A stretch of DNA of 64,000 bases from Rhynochetos jubatus (GCA_027574665.1 CM050653.1:39258118-39322117), one strand, 5' to 3'. Counted from the stretch's first letter, positions 45,001 through 56,800 are shown. Translations and numbers: made by a program. The notes: generated by a model not told the origin, from the sequence alone.

Positions 45001-48000
45001 AATTCATGAAGGATCTTCCTATCTGTCCCAGCTTGTCTCTTAGGAAGAGGTGCTTGAGGTAACACATCTGTCAGCGCTTTCCTTTTGTACACATCTCCAA
45101 ATGATTTTCAGCAGTATAAACGTGAAAATCTCTTTCGCCCCTCCAAAATTCTCCATCCTTTGGCCCTTTTATAGCGCTGCTCTCTGCACCCCAAACTGCA
45201 GCATTATGAGTACAACAGAGACTGAATCTTACAATGAACTTTGCCCCTACAGCCCCACGGATTGTTCTCCAGACACCAACTTACTGATCAGCCCTCCTTT
45301 GACTATAATGGAAGTTCAGCAAGTAGCTGGGCTGCTCACACTAATGTTCTAGACTCCTGAAACGGGTCATTACACTTAGAACTGTGCAGAAATGGACATC
45401 CACAATAACCACAGGAATTTACCCAAAAATAGACATCAAGTTAAGAGCAGAAGCAGGTAGAGCAGCTGCCTGACTTGTAGGATCACATCACAGTCCTGCG
45501 CTTCACTGTGCTCCACATACAGTTCAAGCACAGACATTTACAGGGATCAGCTGCATCCTCACAAGCTCATCCAGCTCCCATTTAGGCACCCAGCTTCCTT
45601 TGGAAACACAGCCCAGACTGCAAGGTGCAAAAACTGCTGAGTGACAGCCTGTACTCCCTGTTCATGCTGCCCCTGTCTGCTCCACGAAGAAAAACGTTTT
45701 CCACGTTATGCTTCCAGCCCACCCAGGACAAGAAAAAATTTAGTAAGCCTCACATTTCTCATCAGTTTAATCATACACTTTTCTGTATCAGTGGCTACAA
45801 AAGCCTTGTTTACAGTAACCTGGTAGACTGTCCCATTAAAAATGGTGTTAATAGCTTTTCAGTCTACGAAGAATTCACAAAGCAATTCCAACACGCAACC
45901 CTTCCCTCCACTGCCTCCCAGCGAGGGTCTGCAAATGGCATTTCCTGTTCAAGGCCTTGTCCACATCCTTTGGGTCAAGTGCAAATGTCACCTGGCAGTA
46001 TTTCTGTATGTGCCTGTATAAAAAAAAAAAAAAACAATGTCTCATTTTCTCTCTACCCTTTCCCTTCACACTCCCTGTTGGCATGGGTCAGCTACCAACC
46101 CGCTACAAGGCTCAAGTTCTGTTCCAAATTTCAGATTCATTCAATAGAGCCTGCTACCTCTGCCTAAGAATAGCCAATAAATAACCCTTTACTCTTGGCT
46201 GACGGTCCTACCAATAGAGAAACAAACGAATTAGTAGCTCACTACTAACATTTGGCAAAGAGGGGCTTTTCTGTTCTTGATTCCTTGCTGCACAAGGCCC
46301 AGAGCAAGATTATTCTCTGCCAGGCACAGCAGTCATGCAACAAAAGGCTAGCAAATCCAAACAACTCGAGGTCAAAACCTTTCTCCAAAAGTGGTATGTG
46401 GAAGCAGAGGAATTCTTTCTTAATCCCCAGCCTTCACTCTCAGAAACAGTTTTTTCCACTAGTAATTTCTGGTGTAATTAACCGTTAACGACCTCGGTTA
46501 ACAGCAACACTGGCAGTCAAGGAGAAACTTTGTTCTAGTAGCTCTCATCCTCCAACCTGTTTTCATTCATAGCTCGGCAGGGAACAGTGACGTTTTTTGC
46601 TCCTGGAGCCCCCAGTTTTTACTTCACTGAACAGTAGGCATTTCACTAACCACGTACACGGAATCCAAGGAAGCATTCACTCTGCTCCTGAAGAGTTCTA
46701 AACCTCAGCCCTCCAAACAAACTAATGCTGGGTCTGTTCAGACTTCCAGCGGTGTTTTTACCTTTCTGCGTTCTGGCCCCAGCCTCAAGGTGCCCCCAGT
46801 ATGGCCAATGAATCACAGAATCATAGAATGACAGAATGGTTTGGGTTGGAAGGGACCTTAAAGCCCATCCAGTTCCAACTCCCCTGCCATGGGCAGGGAC
46901 ACCCTCCACTAGACCAGGTTGCTCCAAGCCTCATCCAGCCTGGCCTTGAACACTGCCAGGGATGGGGCATCCACAGCTTCTCTGGGCAACCTGTGCCAGT
47001 GCCTCACCACCCTCTCTGTGAAAATCAGGAGACAAACTTCCACGTAACTCTTTCAAAATCTGCTGTACCCTGGAAAAGTGTAGGTAGGTGCTGTCTGGGA
47101 ACTGAGCTTACCCAGGCTATTTTAAGTGCCAGGAAGAGTTGGGTAGCACACTTTCCATTCGAGGAGCCATCAGCTGCTCTCCAGTATCCAGTCTGCGCCT
47201 AGGACACTTGATAACTGCAGTAAATAAACCTAAGGTTCCTATTTACTGTTCACCTGTCACCATCAGGCACATTAGGGTTTGAATCAGCGCTCCGACACGC
47301 AGATATTCTGCATTCAGTGATAATCCGTATCAACACCACCAGCACGACTCCACCACACAGTCAGCAGCCAACGCCTGCTCCACACCACTGGCTTTGCCAG
47401 TCTCCTCTCCTCTTGCAGGCTGTCCAGGAAGGGATTCAGAGTCGTAAGACACAGGGCTCCCCTTGAAACATCGAACAGGAAGCCATTTGAACTCTCAAAA
47501 TTGGTAGCATTTCTCTCCTCACCCACCCCACCCCAGTTTTCAGTATGCCAGCTGATCCGTGGTTGCTGTCACTCTCCACCAGATCTCAGCAGTTTCGCAG
47601 TCAGGAACTTTAAGCAACTCCTTAGGTGCTTCCAGCTTTCTCGCCTAGCTATCCTGAGAATCCAAAACTGTGGATGCCTTTCTGATTTTGCTCACGTTGA
47701 ACAGGGATAACAGTAGGGAAAACGACAGCTGCTGCTGTCCTGGCACACATGGTGGGGCTCCCTCCAGAAACAGAGGTGACCACATCCACAAATACCTAAT
47801 AACACCACGAGCAATACCCTGGAGTTCGTTTTCTCCTTGTTAACGTATACCAGGTTTTCCATCTCTCCCCTACACACAGCCAACATCCTTTTTGCTCCCT
47901 GTTCTTCATCAGCCAGCTGGTTTTTACAGTGCACTCTGAAACAGAGGCTGTCTTATAACCAAGACGCTCCTGCAGCATCACAGAGCTACTGCACTGAGGA

Positions 48001-49010
48001 CTGCAAGACAACACGGACATTGTACGGCACGCTAGCACATTCAGAACAGCAAGTTCAACTTCACTGGTGTATACAGGGAACTCTGGCAGAACAAAAAGGG
48101 GTTTAGCTTCGATTTTTAGTTCTTTCATGTTAAAAAAAAAAAAACCACACCACCTTCCTGCCTTTTTTTAAAAACAGGAAAGAGACACAGCAAATGACAG
48201 GAAAATTCTCCTTGACAGCTGCTAAAACGGATTCTGCCTTTCATTGTTAGACAGCGTATCTCTTCTGTACATTTAAAAAGACTTTACAAAGGAGATAAGA
48301 CCCTGTCTAAATCTGAAAGTTAATTCAGGATAGAGCAGCATGCAAGCTTAAAATGCAACACACATTTCTGAGCAATTCTACGTTCAAACACACGTTTCCA
48401 AAGAGAAGTGCTTTGTTCAACTTAGTCCATACTGAAAACAGGTTACACTAAAATTGGAACATGTCTGTCTTTTTCCAGAGTAAGAGTTTCCATAACAGGT
48501 ATTCAGGAATACCCATCCCTATGGAATTATTCTGGCATAAGTCCACATGCAGATATGCCTCAAGACATTGTTTATCCCCATTATACAGATGGTATTTCCT
48601 TTTTGTCTTTAAAGAGCTTCTCCACTAGCTACTAGCACAACCAGAAAGAGAACTATAGGTGTCCCAGTAGCAGCCCAAGGCCCAAATCATTTAACCACAG
48701 CGCTTGTAATTTTCTGTAGCTTCATTTCCTACATGTCATGCATCCGGACCAATTCAAAAATTTGGTCTTTCAGAAACTAAGCCTCACACACCACAGGAGA
48801 ACACGGAACGTGGAAAAGACAGATGTTGGAGCAAGCTTGTATTACCCTCTGAGTAGCATGGTTGAGCATCTCTTGCCAGGCAGAGTCAAACTGACGTTTG
48901 TCATCTTCCAGTAGCCTCTGCTCAGCAAGCGAAATGGTCTCTTTTGCAGCACGCAGCACCTCAGTGGCCCTCTGAAAATCCTGCGTCGCCCTCTGCGCTT
49001 CCAGCTGTGC
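32869..49010 (-). CDS. SH3BP5: SH3BP5 / Sab (exons 4-9 of probable 9; 5' exons lie right of the window)
   Basis: SH3BP5 binds the BTK SH3 domain, is a guanine-nucleotide exchange factor for RAB11 through its long N-terminal coiled coil, and anchors JNK at the outer mitochondrial membrane. Six coding exons on the minus strand sum to 1,002 nt in one frame (333 codons plus stop). They correspond to human residues 111 to the end and total about 12 residues fewer. Visible parts are the coiled-coil helices (exons 4-7), the ERRRS and MGPRGCGVGAEG segment (exon 7), a Ser/acidic region with an LxL-type JNK-docking motif RPGRLDLPSP (exon 8), and a shortened Ser-rich tail (exon 9). It is convergent with CAPN7. 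Exons 1-3, promoter and start codon were not found in 49011-64000. Confidence 0.95.
33051..33742 (-). other. SH3BP5: SH3BP5 intron 8
   Basis: 692 nt with a long A-rich tract near 33413-33430 (T-rich on the transcript strand). No element was recognised. Confidence 0.75.
33743..34003 (-). CDS. SH3BP5: SH3BP5 exon 8 (Ser/acidic region with JNK-docking motif)
   Basis: 261 nt. It encodes ASEVFEDDNGSSFVSEEDSE, then TQSVSSFSSGPTSP, the docking motif RPGRLDLPSP (33837-33866), and SLSEFGMVFPVLGPRSECSG. The acceptor is acattgcag and the donor gtacgc. Its first codon is split with exon 7 and reads ATG (Met) where mammals have Val. Confidence 0.95.
33837..33866 (-). other. SH3BP5: JNK-docking (KIM) motif in SH3BP5
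   Basis: RPGRLDLPSP: basic residues upstream of an L-x-L, the kinase-interaction motif known in Sab. The human form has Ser where this has the second Arg (RPGSLDLPSP), so the bird motif is more basic. Confidence 0.7.
34004..35713 (-). other. SH3BP5: SH3BP5 intron 7
   Basis: 1,710 nt, GC-rich, with an A17 run at 34856-34872. Several long unsupported open frames here are a by-product of the base composition. Confidence 0.75.
34856..34872. repeat. A17 homopolymer
   Basis: 17 consecutive A in SH3BP5 intron 7, T17 on the transcript strand. No retroposon body was recognised beside it. Confidence 0.9.
35714..35933 (-). CDS. SH3BP5: SH3BP5 exon 7
   Basis: 220 nt, 73 codons plus one base. It begins HLKKTVDDLQAKLALAKGEY, the last coiled-coil helix, continues ALKNLEMISDEIHERRRS and MGPRGCGVGAEG, and ends with the acidic KPESDTIS. 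The acceptor is ttgttag and the donor gtgagt. Confidence 0.97.
35934..37531 (-). other. SH3BP5: SH3BP5 intron 6
   Basis: 1,598 nt. It contains an antisense CR1 3' end (36615-36705); otherwise no recognised content. A 260-codon open frame crosses it on the plus strand but includes the CR1 copy. Confidence 0.75.
36615..36705 (-). mobile_element. CR1 LINE 3' end, antisense
   Basis: tagtttgggttggaagggac, then ggttccaacccccctgcc and cagggacaccctccactaga. Minus orientation, so it is sense relative to SH3BP5 transcription. Confidence 0.92.
37532..37574 (-). CDS. SH3BP5: SH3BP5 exon 6 (43-nt micro-exon)
   Basis: One base completing Lys, then 14 codons reading PYYELKAKYYIQLE. Far too short to appear as an open frame, it is identified by family sequence (PYFELKAKYYVQLE in mammals), by the acceptor ttcccacag, by the donor gtacgt and by phase agreement with exons 5 and 7. 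Confidence 0.95.
37575..41430 (-). other. SH3BP5: SH3BP5 intron 5
   Basis: 3,856 nt. A purine/pyrimidine-alternating TG-rich stretch lies at 38904-38941. No exon or transposon was recognised. Confidence 0.75.
38904..38941. repeat. Alternating pyrimidine/purine tract
   Basis: Two alternating runs: 38904-38915 (acgtatgcatgc) and 38917-38941 (25 bases, tgtgtgcgtacatacgtgtg onward). It can in principle adopt Z-DNA and is a degenerate TG/CA microsatellite. Confidence 0.8.
41431..41561 (-). CDS. SH3BP5: SH3BP5 exon 5 (coiled coil)
   Basis: 131 nt, 43 codons plus two bases of Lys. It encodes VMEAEQTKTRSELVHKETAA, then KYNAAMGRMKQLEKKLKR and AINKSK. This is a continuous helix of the RAB11-GEF coiled coil. 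The acceptor is ccctcttgaag and the donor gtgagt. Confidence 0.97.
46020..46034. repeat. A15 homopolymer
   Basis: 15 consecutive A in SH3BP5 intron 4. Confidence 0.9.
46809..47025 (-). mobile_element. CR1 LINE 3' end, antisense, with terminal octamer repeats
   Basis: It begins with repeated terminal units (gaatcacagaatcatagaat gacagaatgg) and then gtttgggttggaagggacct. It includes ccatgggcagggacaccct and ggcatccacagcttctctgg, about 215 bp in all. The terminal repeats are the inverted CR1 ATTCTRTG units. Confidence 0.94.
48132..48144. repeat. A13 homopolymer
   Basis: 13 consecutive A in SH3BP5 intron 4. Confidence 0.9.
48565..48708 (+). repeat. Probable MIR SINE remnant
   Basis: tttatccccattatacagat matches the MIR core. 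Then, in the right order and spacing, come actagcacaaccagaaagag (the site of agctagtaagtggcagag), gtcccagtagcagcccaagg and atttaaccacagcgct (the site of cttaaccactacgct). It is an ancient amniote repeat, more diverged than the CR1 copies. Confidence 0.55.
48846..49010 (-). CDS. SH3BP5: SH3BP5 exon 4 (coiled coil)
   Basis: 165 nt, 55 codons, phase 0 at both borders. It encodes AQLEAQRATQDFQRATEVLR, then AAKETISLAEQRLLEDDKRQ and FDSAWQEMLNHATQR. Its acceptor is a pure T15 tract followed by AG; the donor is gtaata. Confidence 0.97.
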
Positions 49011-49012
49011 CT

Positions 49013-49027
49013 AAAAAAAAAAAAAAA
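49013..49027. repeat. SH3BP5: A15 homopolymer forming a splice tract
   Basis: 15 consecutive A on the plus strand, read as T15 immediately before the AG acceptor of SH3BP5 exon 4. Confidence 0.92.
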
Positions 49028-52000
49028 GGAGAGGAGTTGAGATCAGAGACAAAGGAACCCTTAGTCACATTTAGAAGACCTACCACGCTAATCCTGGGAG
49101 TTTAAAAACACACTGCCAGCATTACTGTTTCCCAGCCTTTGACTTGGAAGTGACAGGTATTTCCTCACTTGAGTAAGCAGTGCTAAGACAGCAGTTCCCA
49201 TCCAAAATGGTAACCCGCAAATAACTGCCTCATGGTGTTCATGGGCAAAAGCTGCACGGCTGCTGGCCTACAAATAAGTGCTGGGATGAGAGATAAATAC
49301 CTTATGATGTAGGTTTTAATCGCTGAGAACCAAAACCAAAGAAAACGCAATAGCAAACACAGCAGGTCAAGAATACACTGAGAATGGCACTCCCTGAGTC
49401 TAGTCAGGGTGGATTTTTATCTGGTGCACCATTAATCACACCGAGGAAATGCTTTGGAAGTATTACATTGCTATGAAGCATAAACAAGTTTTCTGTGAAG
49501 GCGGCTGCTAATTCTTTGGATGTACTTGTGCTCTGCTATCGCTAGAACACAACTGGAGCCGCCAGTCCCCAGTATGCAAAGGTAACCGAGGGAATTTGCA
49601 AGGGACGTAAAACACACATGAAGGTCCCACCACGCCCTTTGGAAACTGCTGCTGCTTTTCAGCAAAATGACACCAAGTTTGAGCTTGAAGGAAGCCCTTT
49701 CCAGAGTCTGTGTGGAAGCAAAAGTCACCACAGAGCTCAGCAGTCTGCAGTGCTGCACACCAGTACCTGTGACAAGTCTCAGGTGGTCAAAATAGGTGAC
49801 TCCACAAACAGACAAAGAATATATCCATAAACAAATTAGTGGTGTTGGCTGGGTGTTGGTTGGTTGCGTTTCGGTGTGGGGTTTGTTGGTTTGGGTATTT
49901 GTAATGACTAGCAATTTTAACGTGCAGGCTTTCAAACACGCAGGTTTCACATTTGCTTTCCTGCATCAGAAACTTTTAGTTTCTGAAGCTTTTATGTTCA
50001 CGTGCTGTCTCTTAACTGTATCAGCACTTCACTGCTCTAGAGCCCTTTTGAGGCTGACGCACAAATACCTTGTGTAGTTCAAAAGCAAAATCTCTACCAC
50101 ATTTTATATTTCATACACTATATGTTTCATAAATTTATATTTAAAGTAGTATTTTTAAGCTGGTTTGCACTGAAAACACACCCTTCAAACATAAGCTTCA
50201 TATTCAATTAACTGAACATCCAGCAATGTGAAGACAGTTTTTGTTTACACTTCAATGATTATTTTCAAAAAATAAGCTGGAATTACCCAGTTCCTACCTA
50301 TGGGAAATGTCTTTGACCAGACACGACTGACAGAACAAAACAATGAATAAAACTTGACATGTCCATGATACACAGAAAAGAAGTCTGAGGCTGAAACAGA
50401 AGCAAGGACTCTGACATACAGGATGGTAAACTGGGAAAGATGGAGTCTTACAAATAAAGGAAGAGCTTTTAGCGTGAAGAAACAGTGGTCACTTGGGAAG
50501 CGGCTGAAAATCCCCAATACAAAGTGGGAAAGAAGTAGCACAACGGTGCATTTCTGCAGCAAACGGCTGCCTCCACCTCCTCAATGCCAGCTGCCTTAAG
50601 TACCCTCACACTTGAAACACCATAGCGACTTGTAAAGGTAACGGAAAAAAAACCCCTGTCCCTCCCAGCCCCGTGGCAGGGGAGACAAACTCCTAATTTA
50701 AACACAACTCTCAGAAGGAAATGAAGCACACTGTTTCCCTCACAACTTCCTGAAATAGCAGCAAGCTCTTCTTACTTCCTTCCCTTCACCACACAGAGGT
50801 ACTTCACCCCAAAGTGACCATGGAAAAACAGGAGTTGTGTCAGAGGTCCTTCAGCTACCAGCTGGGTAGGGAAATCAAAGTCCTCACAATCAGCACAGTT
50901 GATTTCCTTCCAACCAAGGTTCTCGATGCACTTTCTTCTGCAGTGGCTGCTGGCGTTTTCCACAGAAGAGAAACTCTTCTGACCGTGCCCTTTGCTGGCA
51001 GCTTACACCACACCACCCTGCCTAAGGCCCTCATGCAGAGCCAAGACGTTAAAGTGTTAATTTCCACGCAGGACTGCGCATCCCAGAGCGGCACAGAGCT
51101 TTGGGTCAATATTGTTAGGCCAATGAACAGCATCCTGGTGTAAATTCATCGTTCATACGGTCTCTTAAGGAGGCTAAGAGAAAACCCCACACATCCCATC
51201 TCACCAGCTGCCTGTTTCAAATGCATCCACACATTTCAGGACATGGCAAGAAGCCCGAATCTTAGTCCCCAGAATATCATGTGCTGAATTCTCCAAAAAT
51301 TCACACCTTGTTTTCTCTTCCAGTAAGTTTGACCTATGCTAGTAAAGGGCTCAAATGGAAATAAAGGCCAAAAGTTTTCCCTAAATATAGTTTGAGATGG
51401 AATTTTAACCAGTGAAATAAAGCGCAAGACTGCAGTAAGAGCCTGCGCCAAGTACTGCAGGACAGTGCCGAGCATGCTGGGAGGAAGAGCAGGACTGATT
51501 TTCGTGGAAGACCCTGCAGGAGGGAGCCAGGTCCCAGTAACTCCCAAGCACTAAGGCCGTCAAACCTGGTCCCAGTGCAGGCTTCAGCTCCAAGGCTGCC
51601 CCGCTGCAGGAACGGGCCTGCCCACGCACGAAACAACTCACCAGCGCAGGAACACAGGCTGGCGACCCGTTCCTGGCACAGGCAGAACCGCACCAGCCAG
51701 TAACTGCTGTCGAAACTCTAGTAAAACCAGATCCCAGGGGCAACACGAGCACAAGAGAAGCACGGTTTTCTCTCCATAACTGCATCAGCACTTGAGTTTC
51801 TGTTGGCACGCTACCTGGGTCAGGGATCAACCCGTCGAAGCCAGCAGAGCGTTAAGAGCTGAGTTACTAAATCCCTGTGGAAAACAATGTTTGGGTGCAG
51901 CACTAGTAGCTCTTCTGATGAAGCCTCTAAAGCACAATTGGCTGCACAGCAGGAAAATGTTCTTTAGGATAAGAAAACCAGAAGCTATCTTTAGAATTCC

Positions 52001-53405
52001 GCTAGACTTCAGCTTGCACCTGGACTTGCAGGACGTTGAAAGCCAAGGCTGTAAACAGGCAGGCTCCAGCCACTCTTTGTGCCCCAGAACTGCGTAGGCA
52101 AGTTGGAAAACTGAAACAAAACCGTACTTAACTGCTCTCCTCTCTCCCAGCTGGATTTGTTGAATACTACTGTGCAATCAGAGTTTGGAAACACTGTTCT
52201 GGAACGCAAAAATGAATTTTGGTTTAAGGAAAAGAGTTAGTCCACATAGCAATTTAGCTTCAACAGTTGTCTGAAGTCAGCCTACAGTCTTATTTTAAGC
52301 AACTTACTGAAAGCCTGGGAAAGTAAAAATAAAAACCCCAAATGCTAAGGTAAAGAATGATACATTAGTCATTAGAGAAACATCATCAGGTGTGTGGTTT
52401 TGCCAATGTGAAAAAGTATGCTCAAACACTTTTCAGTTAGTACAGTTACTCAATAATTAGCCTTCATTTAAAACTCCCTCCAGCACGTACAAGCTGTTCT
52501 GCACCATCACCACCAGATTGCTCTCACGCTCGCAGTCTCAAGCCCTCAGGTCACTGGGTTTGATAGAAGAGAGCATCCACGTTCTTCGTGTACCTTTAAA
52601 AGCGTAGGGAACAACAGGAGCGCACGTCTCCATCCAACCTCCTCACATGGACTTCATTGTTTCAGACAGCGGCTGTTTCTCTCAAAAGACCAGAATTCAA
52701 AATTCAAATGAATGGCTGAAAGCTAGGTTATTTTGCTTTCAAGCACAAACTGGTGTTTGAGTTGAGAGATTTAGCCCTGGGGTAGCAGGATGGAAAATGT
52801 ACCAGGGATGAGGACCATAAAAAAATCTCCAAGGGAGGCTGGAGACAGGTGGGACCATCAACTTTCTGCTTGTCGCCCATATCGCTGGTGCTTGATGGAG
52901 TCTATCCAATATAAAAGTGAGCACCTCTTCTGAAAAAAGTCAGAAGGAGCTAGGCCAGGGAAAACCCTTATCAAAAACATGAAAGCCCCAACACTTGGGG
53001 AACTGGGGAACCTGTGGCCCAGCTCCCGCTGCCACAGTGGCCCAGAGCTCGCTGTGCCTCCGCATCAGTACTTTCTGCCAGGAAACTCAACTGGATGTCG
53101 TCACCCCTGCACATCCTTTCCCTGTTAGTGTGGAATATAAAGTGGGACAGCTTGAGAAATGCAATTAAGCAGCCACGCAGATCTCTGCTAAGGAGAAGCC
53201 ACCATCATAGCACTGTCACACGCCGTGCACACAGAGCACCAACTCTTTCTGCCACTGCCTTCATCCCTCCTCTGCACCTCAGCACAAGCAACCTGCTACG
53301 AACAAGCCTCCTGCCCAAGTAAACGCCCAAGGGTCCTGCTTTGCTGACTCAGCCCCCTTCCCTCTACCCCTTCTCATAGCAGGGAGCTTTCTCTTCACAG
53401 AATAA

Positions 53406-53480
53406 GGTCCTGTCCAACCCAAACCACAGACCATCTAGTTCCAACCCCCCTGCCATGGGCAGGGACACCCTCCACTACCA
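53406..53480 (-). mobile_element. CR1 LINE 3' end fragment, antisense
   Basis: aaggtcctgtccaacccaaa, then cagaccatctagttccaacc and ccctgccatgggcaggg. The first part is rearranged relative to a normal inverted CR1 terminus. Confidence 0.85.
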
Positions 53481-53761
53481 ACCCTGCTAACTCTTCCACG
53501 GAGGTGACTTCCTCTCACCAGCACATCACCACTGATCTCTGCCACTCCGACAGCACAGCCCCGAACTTCCCAGCCAGCTCCCGAAGATTCAGAGGTGACA
53601 CACAGCAGCAGCACCCACGGAAGCAAACTAAGTGCTCTGATATAGAATATGTCCATTTTACAAATAAACTACATGAAATTAAAGGGGTACTGACAGGGTT
53701 CAGCACTGCAACCTAGTGATGTATTGCTGAAAGGAGCTCAATCCTGACAAATCTCTTTCCA

Positions 53762-53815
53762 GTCACAGAATCACTAAGGCTGGAAGAGGCCTGGAAGAAC
53801 ATCTAGTCTAACCAT
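53762..53815 (-). mobile_element. Short, older CR1 3' end fragment, antisense
   Basis: cacagaatcactaaggctgg, then aagaggcctggaagaacatc and tagtctaacc. It resembles the terminus of an older CR1 subfamily and is only about 55 bp long. Confidence 0.65.
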
Positions 53816-53827
53816 TTCGGGGCGGGG

Positions 53828-53847
53828 GATAGTGGTGGTGGTGGTGT
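53828..53847 (+). repeat. Short (GGT)n microsatellite
   Basis: gatagtggtggtggtggtgt: about five GGT units directly following the CR1 fragment at 53762-53815. Confidence 0.8.
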
Positions 53848-56800
53848 TAAAGTTGCACCCCCATGGGCTCTGCTTAGATGACACCGAGCCTGGAACAGAA
53901 GGGAACCCCGCACATCAGTTGGGTTATGTTTTTAGCTAAAGATAGCGATGGAAACAAAACCACCAGGCCATGGCAAGCTAATAGAAGAAAACAAAACCAG
54001 GCACTTTTTAAAATGCAGCCATTCTTCTGGAATTGGCAGCAGCACACAGACAGATTTTCAGGCCAGCACAGACACATCTGCTTGTCCACTTTCAAAGCAG
54101 AAAGCCCTGCACTCTTTAATTAGGAAATACAATTTTCTGCTTAGTCCACACAGCTTTTGTTGCCCCAATCCCCCTTTGCAGTCAGAGCCCTCGCCGAGCC
54201 GACCGAATAGCAGACTTTTCCCACCCTACCACGCATAGCTTGAATCTTCTGCATTAACATCAACCATGACATGTACCCCTCTCTCTCATTTCACCTCATC
54301 TCCCATTTTTGTTTCCACCTACCTAGTTATACAGAACAACATCACTGACACCAAAGCACAGTGCAACACAGCCACAGCATTCCTCTGAGGTTAGCGGACA
54401 GCGAATACACCCTGGCAGACAGTGCCCAGCCTCTGACCCGTGAGCACATGTGCACAGAGCTAACAGCCAAGCCAGGTTGCCAGAAATAGATGCAGAGGGT
54501 ACATTTTGTGGGGCCAAGCCTGCTACAGAATTCCTCCCCTCGGCTCGCCCCCCTCACCAAAGGATCGGACCACAAGTGCTGGTAAACTCATGAAAAGGGC
54601 ATCACTAGCACAACCAGCAAACTCCCCGTTAGCAATGGCAATCAGCAAAGATCAGTTGTTTACAAAACTGGCTTCTCATTTATTCAGGGGAACCTCTCAT
54701 CCCGTGCTGCCAGGGTCTCGAAACCCACTTTATTTCAGCACCTCTGCGTTACTGCCCGTAGAACGCACAAACTGTCTCAGCTTACAAAGCCACGGTAAAC
54801 TGGAGCGTGAAGGGAACACACAGCTGCTGCTCAGAACACGGCACCGGCACACTATGTGCTGGTCCAAGGCCTTTGCTGCTCCAGAAGGTGCTTGTTTGTT
54901 ACTGTGAAACCAACGTCTCTCCCACTCATTAATCTTTAAAACAATGGTTAAATTGCTACCAGCAAACACATACTTGCTTACTCCCCAGCAGATAATGATT
55001 AACTGTGTTCCAGTCCCACTCTTCAGAAGGGAGCCAGCTTCAGATGTTTCCATTCTGGCCCCCTCTCCTTCTTTTAACAACATCCCACGGTTCATTTACT
55101 GTGCAAAGCACAACAGGGAACATGTTTTAAAACAGGAACTTCCCTCCATCGGTCGCCCACCAGAGCTGCCGTAGCACTGCCAGTCTTCGGGGATCACTCT
55201 GATCGCAGCAACTGCTCCCGCAGCATCCTGCACAAGCTTCTGCCTGGGATGAGGGTAGCGGGATCACCGCTCCTTGACCACAGCATACCTCTCACCCACC
55301 ACTGCCGTGGGTTCGGTAATTCAGAAGCCAATAGTAAGGTGAAGGCAGTTAAGCGCTCGCTGCAGCACTCACAGTAACTAGCCCCTCAGGGCTGCTGTCC
55401 TGGCTCCTGTCTTCCTCGACCTGTTTCAATGCAGCTGGCAGCCGGGAACATGAGCAGCAGCCCAGGCATCAACACAAGGGCCCCTAACGATCAACATCCT
55501 AACGAGAGTAACATCCTAAACATGGAGTAGACCGAGGAGTAGTCTAATTGGCTGCCAGCTAAAAGTTGAACAGGAGCTGCGAAGATGACAGGGTGAAACG
55601 AATGCTTCTCAGCAGTAATGGATGATACCATGGAGCTACAGCCACAGACGGCAGCTTGGAAGTTCAGGTTGCACATTAAAAGGGCCTTTCCTACCAAGAG
55701 GGCAGTGCAACCCACAGACACGTTACAAATCTCCATCTCTGCATGTTTCCAAGACTTGGCAAAGCCGTGGTTGAAGTCACCCACGGTGACCGTTCTGCTT
55801 TGAACGGGAGGTTGAAATCAGATGACCTCCAGAGTTCCCATACAACCAGCATTTCTATCAAACACCACCCTTTCTCCTTAGAGTTTCTCAAAAGAACCTG
55901 AACAACATAGTTGCAGAAGATTGCAGTGATACTGAATGTTTTCCTAGCTTCTCAGACCCATGCATTCACTTTCTTGAATAATCAGACTAGTGGTACAGTT
56001 GGGGGGTAGGGGTTTCGTTTGCTTTCTTTCAGGACCGTGACCTTCCTTTTCCCCCTCTCCCTACAGACTAAAAAGTCCAAGCCAAACCAGAACTGAGAGG
56101 TAGTAAGAAAACCAGCAACCCCTTCTTGCTACAGGCCGTGTATGGATGCTTATAAACAACTTAGAAAATCCCAAGCCTCGGGAGTGACCTCCTTTTGGTA
56201 GATTTGTGAGGCTTGGTGAGCTATATATTAATCCACAATGATTGTTTGCATTACTGACACAAAATACAGTCTCTCAAGAGCCTGAAACACCCTTGTATTC
56301 TTTAAGCCGTTTATTGAAAAGCTATAAAGTTGTACAAGGGTTAAAATTTGCTTTTTCAAAAGCAGATTTGAAGATTCTGTTGGGTGGAGAAGGCAAAGGG
56401 GAGGAAGAGGTGAAAATATGCCTTGCTAGAGCTTTTTTTGGAGCACAAACCATTTCCTCCCTGCTGCATAACTCATGAATTGTCTGTGCAATACAATAAC
56501 CAGATGTCCCTCAGTCTCTGCTTTTGATTAGGTGTCTTGTTCTTGTGCTGGGCTTTTTGGTCCCATCCATGCATCCCTCCCTCCTCTCCAACAGCTTGTC
56601 AGCAAACTGACCTGACTCCTGGCTCTGTTTTATTTTCCTGGTAGCCTGTAGTCTATAAACAGGCTGAGGAAATAAGAGGAGACCTACAAAGCATGCTCTG
56701 AGAGACATCTAGCTCTGCGCTAAAGTTAGGCGATACGCGTAACTCCCTTAAGACGGGATCACGAGCCATGTTCCAAGAGATAAAAAGTTCACGGCACAAC

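Larger units (their letters stand above)
41562..48845 (-). other. SH3BP5: SH3BP5 intron 4
   Basis: 7,284 nt. It contains an antisense CR1 (46809-47025), a probable MIR remnant (48565-48708), and A15 and A13 runs. A short similarity pair (43706-43745 and 45100-45135) is noted under findings. No exon was recognised. Confidence 0.75.

Noticed and set aside
45625..46167. 180-codon plus-strand open frame containing a Lys run
   Set aside because: The Lys run is the A15 homopolymer; no domain and antisense in an intron.
55491..55784. Minus-strand frame beginning MGDFNHG, like a LINE endonuclease GDFN motif
   Set aside because: Only the first few residues resemble CR1 endonuclease; the following residues do not continue the domain and no CR1 flanks are present. 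Judged coincidence.
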